Assembly (NCBI RefSeq): GCF_004570865.1
Contig: NZ_SPQS01000025.1
Coordinates: 49,566 to 113,565 of the forward strand
Source: Bradyrhizobium frederickii
Lineage (GTDB): Bacteria > Pseudomonadota > Alphaproteobacteria > Rhizobiales > Xanthobacteraceae
Direction: 5' to 3'
Length of the DNA: 64,000 nucleotides
Of this stretch, positions 1 through 9,151 are shown piece by piece; within the stretch, counting starts at the first letter, position 1; each line of letters opens with the position of its first letter. The notes beneath the pieces were generated by a model. It had not been told where the DNA came from, made no database searches, and worked only from the letters and a program-made list of their open reading frames with translations. The translations under genes were made by a program, and so were the position numbers.

Positions 1-4
1 CTGT

Positions 5-19
5 GTTCTTGATTTGTTC
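5..19 (+). promoter_or_regulatory. LexA-type SOS box
   Basis: GTTC at 5-8 and GTTC at 16-19 are separated by exactly 7 bases. This matches the direct-repeat operator GTTC-N7-GTTC known for LexA of alphaproteobacteria. It ends 23 bases before the ATG of the radical SAM gene, where a repressor would block transcription. The spacing and both half sites are exact; LexA binding itself is inferred. Confidence 0.55.
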
Positions 20-42
20 CTTTGGCGTGCTATCTTGGGTTC

Positions 43-1209
43 ATGAGTCCAGCAGCATCCTCTCATGCTCTCAAGCACCCGCCGGTCAAGGCGCCCTCCG
101 AGCCGGCGGGTGCGGACTCTGATTTTCCGGAACTCGGCGTCGCCATCGACCGCGCACGCCGGCGAGGGCGGGGGGCGCAGTCCAATGCCAGCGGCCGCTA
201 CGAGGCCGAGGCGCGCGTCGCCTTCGACGACGGCTGGCAGAGCCTGGAAGAGCTGCCGCCGTTCAAGACCACGGTCGCAGTCGACACGTCGCGCAAGGTG
301 ATCACCCGTAACGACTCACCCGACATCGGCTTCGACCGCTCGATCAATCCCTATCGCGGCTGCGAGCACGGCTGTGTCTACTGCTTCGCCCGGCCGACCC
401 ACGCCTATCTCGGCCTGTCGCCGGGCCTCGATTTCGAATCGAAGCTGTTTGCAAAACCCGAGGCGCCTTCGCTGCTCGAGAAGGAGCTCGCCGCCTCCGG
501 CTACGAGCCGCGGATGATCGCGATCGGCACCAACACCGATCCCTATCAGCCGATTGAGCGCGAGCACAAGATCATGCGCGGCATCCTCGAGGTGCTGGAG
601 CGTGCCGGCCATCCCGTCGGCATCGTCACCAAATCGGCACTGGTGCTGCGCGACATCGACATTCTCGCGCGGATGGCCAAGCGCAACCTCGCCAAGGTCG
701 CGATCTCCGTGACCTCGCTCGATCCGAAACTGGCCCGCACCATGGAGCCGCGCGCCGCGACGCCGCCGAAGCGGCTGGAGGCGCTGAAGCAGCTCTCAGA
801 TGCCGGCATTCCGACCACTGTGATGGTGGCGCCGGTGATCCCTGCGCTGAACGATTGCGAGATCGAGCGCATTCTCGATGCCGCCGCCCATGCCGGCGTC
901 AAGGAAGCCTCCTATGTGCTGCTGCGGCTGCCGCTTGAGGTGCGCGATCTCTTCCGTGAATGGCTGATGGCGAACTATCCGGACCGCTACCGCCACGTCT
1001 TCACCCTGATCCGCGACATGCGCGGCGGGCGCGACTACGATGCGAAATGGGGCGAGCGGATGAAGGGCACCGGACCGATGGCCTGGACCATCGGCCGCCG
1101 CTTCGAGATCGCCTGCGAGCGGCTCGGGCTGAACAAGCGCCGCTCCAAGCTGACGACGGATCACTTTGCGCGGCCGAAGCGGAACGGCGATCAGCTCAGC
1201 CTGTTCTGA
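43..1209 (+). CDS. PA0069 family radical SAM protein (spore photoproduct lyase-like)
   Basis: Radical SAM protein of about 388 residues, of the PA0069 type related to the SplB fold. It carries a Cx3Cx2C iron-sulfur motif (C107, C111, C114 from the ATG at 43) in the context RGCEHGCVYCFARPTHAY, followed by the segment expected for SAM binding. The N-terminal 60 residues are Arg/Ala-rich and poorly conserved-looking. An in-frame TTG at 22 is possible, but the ATG at 43 is preferred because the TTG lies only 2 bases after the LexA-like box. The substrate is unknown for the family; the SOS-type operator suggests a role in DNA damage. The VOC gene follows after 23 bp. Confidence 0.85.
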   Translation: MSPAASSHALKHPPVKAPSEPAGADSDFPELGVAIDRARRRGRGAQSNASGRYEAEARVAFDDGWQSLEELPPFKTTVAVDTSRKVITRNDSPDIGFDRSINPYRGCEHGCVYCFARPTHAYLGLSPGLDFESKLFAKPEAPSLLEKELAASGYEPRMIAIGTNTDPYQPIEREHKIMRGILEVLERAGHPVGIVTKSALVLRDIDILARMAKRNLAKVAISVTSLDPKLARTMEPRAATPPKRLEALKQLSDAGIPTTVMVAPVIPALNDCEIERILDAAAHAGVKEASYVLLRLPLEVRDLFREWLMANYPDRYRHVFTLIRDMRGGRDYDAKWGERMKGTGPMAWTIGRRFEIACERLGLNKRRSKLTTDHFARPKRNGDQLSLF

Positions 1210-1232
1210 TCGGGGAACGGAAGAGGCGTCGC

Positions 1233-1688
1233 ATGCTTGGGGAACTCAACGTGCCGGTGCCGCGGCTCACGGTCATCACACTCGGCGTCAGCGACATCCG
1301 CGCCAGCATTGCTTTTTACGACGCGCTCGGTTTCTCGCGCCGGCTGAAGGCAACCGGCGAGGCGGTTGCGTTCTACGATACCGGTGGTCCCGTGCTCGCC
1401 TTGTATCGCTGGGATCAGCTTGCGGCCGACGCGGGGCTGCCGGACCAGCCGAGGCCGCAGGCCTTCCGCGGCATGACGCTCGCCTGGAACTGTCGGACCC
1501 GTGAGGAGGTCGATGCGGTGATGGCCTTCGCGCTCGGCAAGGGGGCGAAGCTGGTGAAGGCCGCGCACGAGACCGATTACGGCGGATATTCCGGTTATTT
1601 CGCCGACCCTGACGGCCATCCCTGGGAGGTCGTGGTCGCGCCCGGCATCGATGTCGGCGACGACCGGCGGGTGCATCTGGCGGAGTAG
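1233..1688 (+). CDS. VOC (glyoxalase/bleomycin-resistance) family protein
   Basis: Protein of 151 residues forming a vicinal oxygen chelate fold: a first beta-alpha-beta module (LGVSDIRASIAFYDALGF) and a second ending in GYFADPDGHPWEVVVAP, the usual family ending with an acidic residue near the metal site. The start is the ATG at 1233, because residues from there match the family's normal beginning. Longer upstream reading in this frame is antisense or shadow coding over the radical SAM gene. The specific substrate cannot be deduced. It may be cotranscribed with the radical SAM gene upstream (23-bp gap). Confidence 0.8.
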   Translation: MLGELNVPVPRLTVITLGVSDIRASIAFYDALGFSRRLKATGEAVAFYDTGGPVLALYRWDQLAADAGLPDQPRPQAFRGMTLAWNCRTREEVDAVMAFALGKGAKLVKAAHETDYGGYSGYFADPDGHPWEVVVAPGIDVGDDRRVHLAE

Positions 1689-1760
1689 GCGGCCTGAATA
1701 GCGGGAATTGTGCGAGGTTCCGGGTTGCGCAGGCCGGGCCCCTTGCGCACGATCCCGGCC

Positions 1761-2609
1761 ATGATTCGGGACAAGTCCGCGACCAAGCCGGCCAAAGCCG
1801 CGCCTCGGAAGGCTGCTGCGAACAAGGCAGCGCCTGCCAAAGCCGCTGCTGCCAAGGCAATGGCCGCTCCCGCCGGCAAGAAAGGTATCATTGCCGTAGC
1901 CCCCCCGAGCTTTCGCCGCGAGCGCGCGCTGATCAAGCGCGGGGTCTGGCCGGTCGCCGGCTGCGACGAGGCCGGTCGCGGACCGCTGGCAGGCCCCGTG
2001 GTGGCGGCTGCCGTGATTCTCGACCCCGACCGCATCCCGCGCGGCATCGACGATTCCAAGCGCCTGACGGCCGAGGAGCGCGAAAAGCTGTTCGATAAGA
2101 TCTGCGCCACCGCGCAGGTCTCGGTTGCCGTCGCCTCGCCCTCGCGAATCGATCGCGACAACATCCTGCGCGCCTCGCTGTGGGCGCTGAAGCGCGCCGT
2201 GGTGGCGCTGCCGGAGGCGCCCAGGCATGTCTTCGTCGACGGCCGCGACCGGCTCGACACCGAATGCGACTGTGAGGCCGTGATCGGCGGCGACGGCATC
2301 GTGCTGTCGATCGCCGCGGCCTCCATCATCGCCAAGGTGACGCGTGACCGCCTGATGTGCGCGCTGGCGCAGGACTGTCCCGGCTACGGCTTCGAGCAGC
2401 ACAAGGGCTATGCCGTTCCCGAGCACCTCGACGCGCTCGACCGCCTCGGCCCCACCATCCACCACCGCAGCTTCTTCGCCCCCGTCGTCGCCGCCCGCGC
2501 CAAGCACATGCCCTGGACCGTCGAGCCGGTGCGTGACCTGTTCGCGGTGACCGAGGTCGAGGTGCAGGTGGACGCGAGCGTTGAGATCGACGTCTCGGCA
2601 AATCTCTAA
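1761..2609 (+). CDS. rnhB: Ribonuclease HII
   Basis: RNase HII removes ribonucleotides and RNA primers from DNA:RNA hybrids. The core carries GCDEAGRGPLAGPVVAAAV, containing the acidic DE pair, then the DDSKRL motif, the FVDGRD strand with its Asp and the later SIIAKVTRDR motif, so the DEDD site looks intact. The protein has 282 residues from the ATG at 1761; the core family is about 200-220. The excess is an N-terminal tail of some 45 residues made almost only of Lys, Ala and Pro. An alternative start at 1710 would lengthen the tail further and is unlikely. Confidence 0.93.
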   Translation: MIRDKSATKPAKAAPRKAAANKAAPAKAAAAKAMAAPAGKKGIIAVAPPSFRRERALIKRGVWPVAGCDEAGRGPLAGPVVAAAVILDPDRIPRGIDDSKRLTAEEREKLFDKICATAQVSVAVASPSRIDRDNILRASLWALKRAVVALPEAPRHVFVDGRDRLDTECDCEAVIGGDGIVLSIAAASIIAKVTRDRLMCALAQDCPGYGFEQHKGYAVPEHLDALDRLGPTIHHRSFFAPVVAARAKHMPWTVEPVRDLFAVTEVEVQVDASVEIDVSANL

Positions 2610-2633
2610 ATCGACCTCACAGCTCTACCATCC

Positions 2634-2664
2634 GTCATGGCCGGGCTTGACCCGGCCATCCACG
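2634..2664. repeat. Half copy of the CATGGCCGGGCTTG palindromic repeat
   Basis: The stretch reads as one inverted arm pair, CATGGCCGGGCTTGACCCGG then CCATCCACGCC. It matches the left half of fuller copies at 27047-27172, 42485-42570 and 47912-47998. It sits directly after rnhB and may act as a transcript-end hairpin. Confidence 0.5.
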
Positions 2665-2796
2665 CCTTACGCACAGCCCGTAAGAACGGGGAGAGGGAGC
2701 ACACCGAAGTTGCCACGACCGGCGACGCCCCTTATCAAAGTAGTCGTGAGCGAATAGGGCCGGCTGGACGGGTTGGCTGCATCTTTCGGGCGTTGC

Positions 2797-4305
2797 ATGC
2801 GGTTTACCTCCCTGGTCATCGAGCTCATTCGCGCCCGGCCGCGGCTGATCGTCTGGATCGTCGTGCTGCTGCAGGCTTTTATGTGGCTGTTCGTGGCGCT
2901 GGTGTTCTACCGCAGCCCGCCCGGCACGCTGGCGACGCTGCTGGCTTTCGGACGCGAATACCAGGTCGGCACCGACCTGGGGCCGCCCTTGCCGGTCTGG
3001 CTCGCCGACATCGCCTATCGCGCCGCCGGTGGCCACATGTTCGGCGTCTATGTGCTGGCCGAGCTCTGCGAGATCGCGACTTTCATCGCGCTCTATCATC
3101 TGTCCCGCGCCGTGGTCGGCTCGCAGCAGGCGGTGCTCGCCGTGTTGCTGACCATGACGGTGCTCGCCTTCTCCTCCTCGGCGCTCGACTTCGGCCCCCT
3201 CGTGCTGGCCCGGCCGCTCTGGGCGCTGCTGCTGCTGCACTCCTGGCAGATCATCGGCCAGCGCCGCGGCAATGCCTGGTTCGCCTGGTCGATCGAGGCC
3301 GGCCTGTTGCTGCTGACGACGCCCGCGGCGATCTTCCTGCTGCTGCTGCTCGTCGTGTTCGCGGTCTCGACCGGCGGCGGCCGCCGGACGCTGCGCGCGC
3401 TGGATCCGCTGTTCGCGCTGATCGTCGTCGCCGTGCTGGCGCTGCCCTATGCGGTCTGGCTGATGCGGGCCGAGACGCTTGCGATGCCGGCCCTGCCGCA
3501 ACTCTCGGAGCTGAATGGCCGTGCCCTGCATGCGGCCTGGCTGCTCGGCGGCCTCGTGCTCGGGGCTGCCGCGATCCCGGCGCTGACCTTCCTCAACACC
3601 GGCCTGTTTGCCGGCAAGGGCGAGGAGCCGCCGATCATCTACCGGCCGCCGGTCGAGCCGCTGGCGCGCAGCTTCGTCTATTTCTTCGCACTTGCCCCAG
3701 TGCTGGGCGGGGTGCTGATCTCCGGCCTGCTCGGGCTCGAATCCGTCGTCGGCGGCGCCGGCGTCGTCCTCGTCACGTCCGGGCTGGCCGTGGTGGTCGC
3801 GGCCGGCGATCTCATTGCGATGCGCCGCGCGCGGATGCTGCGCATGGTGTGGGCCGCGGCCGTCGTGGCCCCGGCCATCGGCGTCGTCCTGGGCGTCCTG
3901 CTCCTGCCCTGGACCGGCACGGGCGAGATCGCGACCTCGATGCCGGCACGCGCGATCTCGGACTTCTTCGACGACAGCTTTGCCCGCCGCACCAACCATC
4001 GCCTGCGCGCCGTTGCGGGCGAGACGCAGCTTGCGAGCCTGATCACGCTGCATTCCGGGCGTCCGCATCTTTTCATCGACGCCGACCCTGCGCGCACGCC
4101 GTGGATGAATCAGGCCAAATTCAACGAGACGGGCGGCGTCGTGGTCTGGCGCGCCTCCGACACCGCCGGCACGCCGCCGCCGGACATTCTCAAACGCTTC
4201 CCCGGCATCGTGCCGGAAGTGCCGCGTGCGTTCGAATGGCTGGTGACCGGACGCCAGCAGCTGCTGCGCATCGGCTGGGCCATCGTGCGGCCGAAGGGGA
4301 CGTAG
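2797..4305 (+). CDS. Polytopic membrane protein, GT-C glycosyltransferase-like (PMT_2/GT39 type)
   Basis: Protein of 502 residues with roughly ten hydrophobic segments, beginning with a transmembrane helix at about residues 12-34. A loop with acidic residues (GTDLGPPLPVWLADIAYR, around residues 58-75) follows the first helix, as in the PMT_2/ArnT superfamily, where this loop carries the catalytic Asp. The C-terminal 120 residues are soluble and probably periplasmic. It would transfer a sugar from a polyprenyl-phosphate donor, but acceptor and donor are unknown. The start is the ATG at 2797; an in-frame TTG at 2773 is less likely. Confidence 0.65.
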   Translation: MRFTSLVIELIRARPRLIVWIVVLLQAFMWLFVALVFYRSPPGTLATLLAFGREYQVGTDLGPPLPVWLADIAYRAAGGHMFGVYVLAELCEIATFIALYHLSRAVVGSQQAVLAVLLTMTVLAFSSSALDFGPLVLARPLWALLLLHSWQIIGQRRGNAWFAWSIEAGLLLLTTPAAIFLLLLLVVFAVSTGGGRRTLRALDPLFALIVVAVLALPYAVWLMRAETLAMPALPQLSELNGRALHAAWLLGGLVLGAAAIPALTFLNTGLFAGKGEEPPIIYRPPVEPLARSFVYFFALAPVLGGVLISGLLGLESVVGGAGVVLVTSGLAVVVAAGDLIAMRRARMLRMVWAAAVVAPAIGVVLGVLLLPWTGTGEIATSMPARAISDFFDDSFARRTNHRLRAVAGETQLASLITLHSGRPHLFIDADPARTPWMNQAKFNETGGVVVWRASDTAGTPPPDILKRFPGIVPEVPRAFEWLVTGRQQLLRIGWAIVRPKGT

Positions 4306-4313
4306 GGGTAGTG

Positions 4314-4414
4314 TCATTCCGGGGCGCGGCGAAGCCGCGAGCCCGGAATCCATTCATCCACTAACTCTGCCGCTCGATGGATTCCGGGTTCTCGCTTCGC
4401 GAGCCCCGGAATGA
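4314..4414. repeat. Inverted repeat, family A (TCATTCCGGGGCGCG)
   Basis: A long imperfect palindrome: TCATTCCGGGGC... GAGCCCGGAATCCAT on the left and ATGGATTCCGGG... GCCCCGGAATGA on the right. Similar copies occur at 20954-21055 and 50412-50509. It lies between two convergent genes and could serve as a bidirectional transcript end. Confidence 0.75.
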
Positions 4415-4428
4415 CGGCGTGGGTGTAG

Positions 4429-5244
4429 TTACACCGCGCCTTCCGCCAGCACCTTGGCGATCGCACGCAGATCCTGCCACGCCAGCCGTTTGTAGGACGG
4501 CGAGCGGAGCAGATAGGCGGGATGGAACGTCGGCAGCGCGCGGATGGTGCGCGCACCCGTCTCGTAGTCGAACCAGCGTCCGCGGGTGCGCATGATGCCC
4601 TCGCGCGTTCCCAGCAGCGTCTGCGTCGAGGGATTACCGAGCGTCACCAGCACATCCGGATTCACCAGTTCGATATGGCGCTGGATGAAGGGCAGGCACA
4701 CTTGCGTCTCCTGCGGCGTCGGCGTGCGGTTGCCGGGCGGCCGCCACGGAATCACGTTGGCGATGTAGGCGGTGCTGCGGTTGAGGCCGATGGCGCCGAT
4801 CATGAGATCGAGCAGCTTGCCGCTGCGTCCGACGAAAGGCAGGCCCTCGATGTCCTCGTCGCGGCCCGGCGCCTCGCCGACGAACATGATGCGCGCCTGC
4901 GGGTTGCCGTCGGCGAACACCAGCCGCGTCGCGGTGTGCTTCAGCGCGCAGCCCTCGAAATTCTGCATCAGCTCGCGCAGCGCCTCCAGCGTCGGCGCGG
5001 TGCGCGCGGCCTCGCGCGCGGAGGCGATGGCGATGTCGGGAGCAGGCGCTGCCTCGCCGCGCATCACCGCCGGCGCGGCGAGCGGCCGCGGCACCTCGAT
5101 CGCAGGTGCCGCGCGCGGGGCCGCGGGCGGAGCAGCCAATTCCGCCAGGCGGTCGATCGGTTCCTCGGCGAGCGCGCAGTCGACACCGGCCTCCAGATAG
5201 AAGGCAAGAAGCTCTCGGACGGTGGGTGCGGGTTCGGGGATCAT
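4429..5244 (-). CDS. Uracil-DNA glycosylase, family 4-like, with incomplete Fe-S ligand set
   Basis: Protein of 271 residues. The C-terminal 180 residues are a UDG fold with motif A GEAPGRDED (about residue 122) and FHPAYLLRSP near the end, typical of family 4/5 enzymes that excise uracil from DNA. Family 4 normally ligates a 4Fe-4S cluster with four Cys. Here C99 is present but the second Cys of the CxxC pair is K102; the KCRPP Cys is W167 (PWRPP); C183 is present. The cluster is therefore probably absent or altered. The N-terminal 90 residues are Ala/Pro-rich and of low complexity. Confidence 0.85.
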   Translation of the reverse strand: MIPEPAPTVRELLAFYLEAGVDCALAEEPIDRLAELAAPPAAPRAAPAIEVPRPLAAPAVMRGEAAPAPDIAIASAREAARTAPTLEALRELMQNFEGCALKHTATRLVFADGNPQARIMFVGEAPGRDEDIEGLPFVGRSGKLLDLMIGAIGLNRSTAYIANVIPWRPPGNRTPTPQETQVCLPFIQRHIELVNPDVLVTLGNPSTQTLLGTREGIMRTRGRWFDYETGARTIRALPTFHPAYLLRSPSYKRLAWQDLRAIAKVLAEGAV

Positions 5245-5380
5245 CTGGAAAGTCAGACTTTTATATCAGTTTGGGGCGCCTTGCATCCCAGCGAAATGCA
5301 TTTCCGCTGTTGTCCTACCCGGAAAAATCGGAAACAAGGGGGCGCAAACGACCGAGGACCGTCTCAAGGGCTGAGATCAG

Positions 5381-7042
5381 ATGAGCACCGAAGAACTTCC
5401 CCCGCGCGAATCCATGGAATTCGACGTCGTCATCGTCGGCGCCGGCCCCTCCGGTCTGTCGGCCGCGATCCGGCTGAAGCAGCTCAACGCCGATCTCAAC
5501 GTCGTTGTGGTGGAGAAGGGCTCCGAGGTCGGCGCGCATATTCTCTCCGGTGCGGTAATCGATCCGGCCGGGCTCGACAAGCTGGTCCCGGACTGGCGCG
5601 AGGATCCCGATTGCTCGCTCAAGACCCAGGTCAAGGACGACCGCTTCTTCTGGTTCACCGAGACCGGCGCGATCAAGCTGCCGAACTTCATCATGCCGCC
5701 GCTGATGAACAACCATCACTGCTATATCGGCTCGCTCGGCAATGTCTGCCGCTGGCTGGCGCGGAAGGCCGAGGCGCTTGGCGTCGAGATCTATCCGGGC
5801 TTTGCCGCAGCCGAGGTGCTCTATGACGAGGCGGGCAGCGTCAGGGGTATCGCCACCGGCGACATGGGGATCGGCCGTGACGGCAAGCCGAAGGACTCCT
5901 TCACCCGCGGCATGGAATTGCTCGGCAAGTACACGCTGTTCGCGGAAGGCGCCCGCGGCAGCCTGTCCAAGCAGCTCATCGCGAAATACGCGCTCGACGC
6001 CAAAAGCGAGCCGCCGAAATTCGGCATCGGCCTCAAGGAAGTCTGGCAGATCGATCCGGCCAAGCACCAGAAGGGTCTGGTCCAGCATGCCGTCGGTTGG
6101 CCGCTGAACAACGATACCGGTGGCGGCCTGTTCTTCTACCATTACGACGAGAACCTGGTGTCGATCGGCTTTGTCGTCCATCTCAACTACAACGATCCCT
6201 ATCTGTCGCCGTTCGACGAATTCCAGCGCGTCAAGAACCATCCTGCGGTGCGGACCACGCTCGAAGGCGGCAAGCGGCTGGCCTATGGCGCCCGCGCCAT
6301 CACCGAAGGCGGTTACCAGTCGGTGCCGCGGCTGAGCTTCCCCGGTGGCGCGCTGATCGGCTGCGCCGCCGGCTTCGTCAACGTGCCGCGCATCAAGGGC
6401 GTGCACAATGCGATGGGCACCGGCATGCTCGCCGCCGAGCATGTCAATGCCGCACTTGGTGCGGGCCGCGCCAATGACGAGCTCGTCGAATACGAGAACG
6501 CGTGGCGCGACTCCGTCGTCGGCAAGGACCTTTACCCGGTACGCAACGCCAAGCCGCTCTTGTCGAAGTTCGGCACCTTCATCGGCGCCGGCCTCGGCAT
6601 CTTCGACATGTGGTGCAACACGCTGTTCGGGGCCTCGCTGTTCGGCACCCAGTCTCATGCCAAGCCCGACCGCGCCACGCTCGAGCCGGCGAAGAGCCAC
6701 GCTCCGAAGAACTACCCGAAGCCGGACGGCAAGATCTCCTTCGACAAGCTGTCCTCCGTGTTCCTTTCCAACACCAACCATGAGGAGGACCAGCCGGTCC
6801 ATCTGAAGGTCACGGACATGAACCTGCAGAAGGCTTCCGAGCACGACGTCTTCGCCGGTCCTTCGAATCGCTATTGCCCCGCCGGCGTCTATGAGTGGAT
6901 CGAGGAGGGCTCGGGTCCGCGTTTCCAGATCAACGCTCAGAACTGCGTCCACTGCAAAACCTGCGACGTGAAGGATCCCAACGGTAACATCACCTGGGTT
7001 CCCCCGGAGGGCGGCGGCGGCCCGAACTACGAGGCAATGTAA
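5381..7042 (+). CDS. Electron transfer flavoprotein-ubiquinone oxidoreductase
   Basis: This enzyme passes electrons from ETF (reduced by acyl-CoA and other dehydrogenases) to ubiquinone at the inner membrane. The 553 residues match the family length. An FAD-binding dinucleotide motif GAGPSG is at residues 20-25. A C-terminal 4Fe-4S domain has C499 (YCPAGVYEW) and the cluster C522, C525, C528 (NCVHCKTCDVKDP), all four ligands present. The ending PPEGGGGPNYEAM is characteristic. No etfAB genes lie nearby, so it appears to be a stand-alone unit. Confidence 0.95.
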   Translation: MSTEELPPRESMEFDVVIVGAGPSGLSAAIRLKQLNADLNVVVVEKGSEVGAHILSGAVIDPAGLDKLVPDWREDPDCSLKTQVKDDRFFWFTETGAIKLPNFIMPPLMNNHHCYIGSLGNVCRWLARKAEALGVEIYPGFAAAEVLYDEAGSVRGIATGDMGIGRDGKPKDSFTRGMELLGKYTLFAEGARGSLSKQLIAKYALDAKSEPPKFGIGLKEVWQIDPAKHQKGLVQHAVGWPLNNDTGGGLFFYHYDENLVSIGFVVHLNYNDPYLSPFDEFQRVKNHPAVRTTLEGGKRLAYGARAITEGGYQSVPRLSFPGGALIGCAAGFVNVPRIKGVHNAMGTGMLAAEHVNAALGAGRANDELVEYENAWRDSVVGKDLYPVRNAKPLLSKFGTFIGAGLGIFDMWCNTLFGASLFGTQSHAKPDRATLEPAKSHAPKNYPKPDGKISFDKLSSVFLSNTNHEEDQPVHLKVTDMNLQKASEHDVFAGPSNRYCPAGVYEWIEEGSGPRFQINAQNCVHCKTCDVKDPNGNITWVPPEGGGGPNYEAM

Positions 7043-7350
7043 GGTCGACGAAGCAAGCGGATCTGATCACGGAGTGACCCGACGCACGTTCGCGTGAGCA
7101 CGGGGGCGCGACGACGGGTCGCGGCCACGATAAGGCCATAGTAGCGGCGTCTTGGGGCTGCTCCTGACCGGTGACTTGGCCGATTTGGGCCTTTTCGGGA
7201 GGCGGGCGTCCGGTCCGAATCCTTGCGGCGAAGCGCCAAAAGCGGCATTGTCGGCCCAACGGTTCCGGGTCCGGATGCCTCCGGCCGCCTTCGCATGCGA
7301 TACGGCCCTTTGCTGCAAACCCAGGCACTACCAACTCAAGGCGAGCCCTG
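7043..7350. other. Intergenic region upstream of the TPR gene
   Basis: About 308 bp with no convincing gene. Short open frames exist on both strands but have no recognisable domain or ribosome-binding site. It probably holds the promoter of the TPR gene; no clear promoter elements could be picked out by eye. Confidence 0.4.
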
Positions 7351-9147
7351 ATGTTTTCAAATCGTTTCAACCGCTGGACTGTTGCCGCCATCGCCCTCAT
7401 GGGCACAGCGATCGCGACCGTCCCCGGCAGGGTGCTGGCGCAGACGCCGGACCATCCGTCCGACACGGCGGCGCAGTTTCCGACCCGAAACGATCTGAAG
7501 TCGCTGACCGGTGCCGGCAGCTATCTCGCCGCCCGTCACGCCAGCGTCGAACGCGACGCGGCTTCCGCTGCCGCATTCTACCGCTCGGCCCTGCGCACCG
7601 ATCCGAAGAACAACGAGCTGCTCGACCGCGCCTTCATCTCGTCGGTCGCCGACGGTGACATCGACGAAGCAGTCAAGCTCGCCGAGCGCATCCTCACCAT
7701 CGACAAGACCAACCGCGTCGCGCGTCTCGTCGTCGGCGTCCACGATCTCAAAGTGAAGAAGTACGCCGCCGCGCAGACCAACATCAACCAGTCGATCCGC
7801 GGTCCGATCACCGATCTCGTCGCCACGCTGCTGTCGGGATGGGCCGCCTATGGTGCGGGCGATGCCAAGGGCGGTGTCGCCACCATCGACAAGCTGGCAG
7901 GTCCCGAATGGTATCCGCTGTTCAAGGACCTTCACGCCGGCATGATCCTCGAACTCTCCGGCAAGGAGAAGGACGCCGGCACCCGTTTCGAGCGCGCCTA
8001 CAAGCTCGACGATTCCATGCTGCGCGTGACCGAGGCCTATGGCCGCTGGCTGTCGCGCAACAAGGACTCGGCTGCCGCGACCAATGTCTATCAGGCCTTC
8101 GACAAGAAGCTCGCGCGCCATCCGCTGATCCAGGAAGGCCTGCGCGAGACCAGGGCCGGCAAGAAGATGCCGCCGCTGGTCGATTCCGCGCAGGCCGGCG
8201 CCGCCGAAGCGCTCTACGGCATCGGCGCCACGCTGACCCGCCGCGGCGGCGAGGATCTGGCGCTGGTCTATCTCCAGCTCTCGCTCTACCTCCAGCCGAC
8301 GCATCCGCTGGCGCTGCTCTCGCTCGCCGATCTCTATGAATCGGTGAAGCGGCCGCAGATGGCGATCAAGGTCTATGAGCGTGTGCCCGCGACCTCGCCG
8401 CTCAAGCGCAACGCGCAAATCCAGCTGGCCATCGATCTCGATTCCGCCGATCGCACGGAAGAGGCGATCAAGATCCTCAAGGGCGTCACCGCGGAGGATG
8501 CCAAGGATCTCGAAGCCATCATGGCGCTCGGCAACATCGAGCGCGGCCGCAAGAAGTTCGGCGACTGCGGCGCGACCTATTCGCGGGGCATCGACGTGCT
8601 GCCCGCCGGCAACGACAAGGCCAACAGCGTCTGGTACTATTACCGCGGCATCTGCCAGGAGCGCTCCAAGCAGTGGGCCAAGGCCGAGGTCGACATGAAG
8701 AAGGCGCTCGAGCTGCAGCCCGACCAGCCGCACGTCCTCAACTATCTCGGCTATTCCTGGATCGACCAGGGCGTGAACCTCGACGAAGGCATGAAGATGA
8801 TCAAGCGCGCCGTCGAGCAGCGTCCCGACGACGGCTACATCGTCGACTCCCTCGGCTGGGCCTATTACCGCATCGGCAATTATGACGAGGCGGTGAAGAA
8901 TCTCGAGCGCGCGATCGACCTCAAGCCCGAGGATCCCACCATCAACGACCATCTCGGCGATGCCTATTGGCGCGTCGGCCGCACGCTCGAAGCCAAATTC
9001 CAGTGGTCGCACGCCCGCGATCTCAAGCCCGAGCCGGAAGAGCTGCCGAAGATCGAGGCCAAGATCGCCAATGGTCTCGCCGACGACAATTCGAACTCTT
9101 CGGCCGCGCAGGCGGACAAGAAGAAGGACGACGGCAAGGGCGGCTAA
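7351..9147 (+). CDS. Exported tetratricopeptide-repeat protein
   Basis: Protein of 598 residues. The N-terminus from the ATG at 7351 is a signal peptide (FNRWTVAAIALMGTAIATVP ... VLAQ, cleavage near residue 31). The rest is helical with TPR units. The clearest are at about residues 440-570, for example QPHVLNYLGYSWIDQG and DGYIVDSLGWAYYRIGNYDE, which alternate with ERAIDLKPEDP-type turns. The C-terminus is rich in Asp, Ser and Lys. It likely acts as a periplasmic or outer-membrane-associated scaffold for protein complexes; partners are unknown. Upstream in-frame extension is not supported because it would bury the signal peptide. Confidence 0.85.
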   Translation: MFSNRFNRWTVAAIALMGTAIATVPGRVLAQTPDHPSDTAAQFPTRNDLKSLTGAGSYLAARHASVERDAASAAAFYRSALRTDPKNNELLDRAFISSVADGDIDEAVKLAERILTIDKTNRVARLVVGVHDLKVKKYAAAQTNINQSIRGPITDLVATLLSGWAAYGAGDAKGGVATIDKLAGPEWYPLFKDLHAGMILELSGKEKDAGTRFERAYKLDDSMLRVTEAYGRWLSRNKDSAAATNVYQAFDKKLARHPLIQEGLRETRAGKKMPPLVDSAQAGAAEALYGIGATLTRRGGEDLALVYLQLSLYLQPTHPLALLSLADLYESVKRPQMAIKVYERVPATSPLKRNAQIQLAIDLDSADRTEEAIKILKGVTAEDAKDLEAIMALGNIERGRKKFGDCGATYSRGIDVLPAGNDKANSVWYYYRGICQERSKQWAKAEVDMKKALELQPDQPHVLNYLGYSWIDQGVNLDEGMKMIKRAVEQRPDDGYIVDSLGWAYYRIGNYDEAVKNLERAIDLKPEDPTINDHLGDAYWRVGRTLEAKFQWSHARDLKPEPEELPKIEAKIANGLADDNSNSSAAQADKKKDDGKGG

Positions 9148-9151
9148 AGCA

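Noticed and set aside
7043..7350. tRNA-like or small-ORF content between the ETF-QO and TPR genes
   Set aside because: No cloverleaf can be formed, and the short frames have no start signals or recognisable domains.
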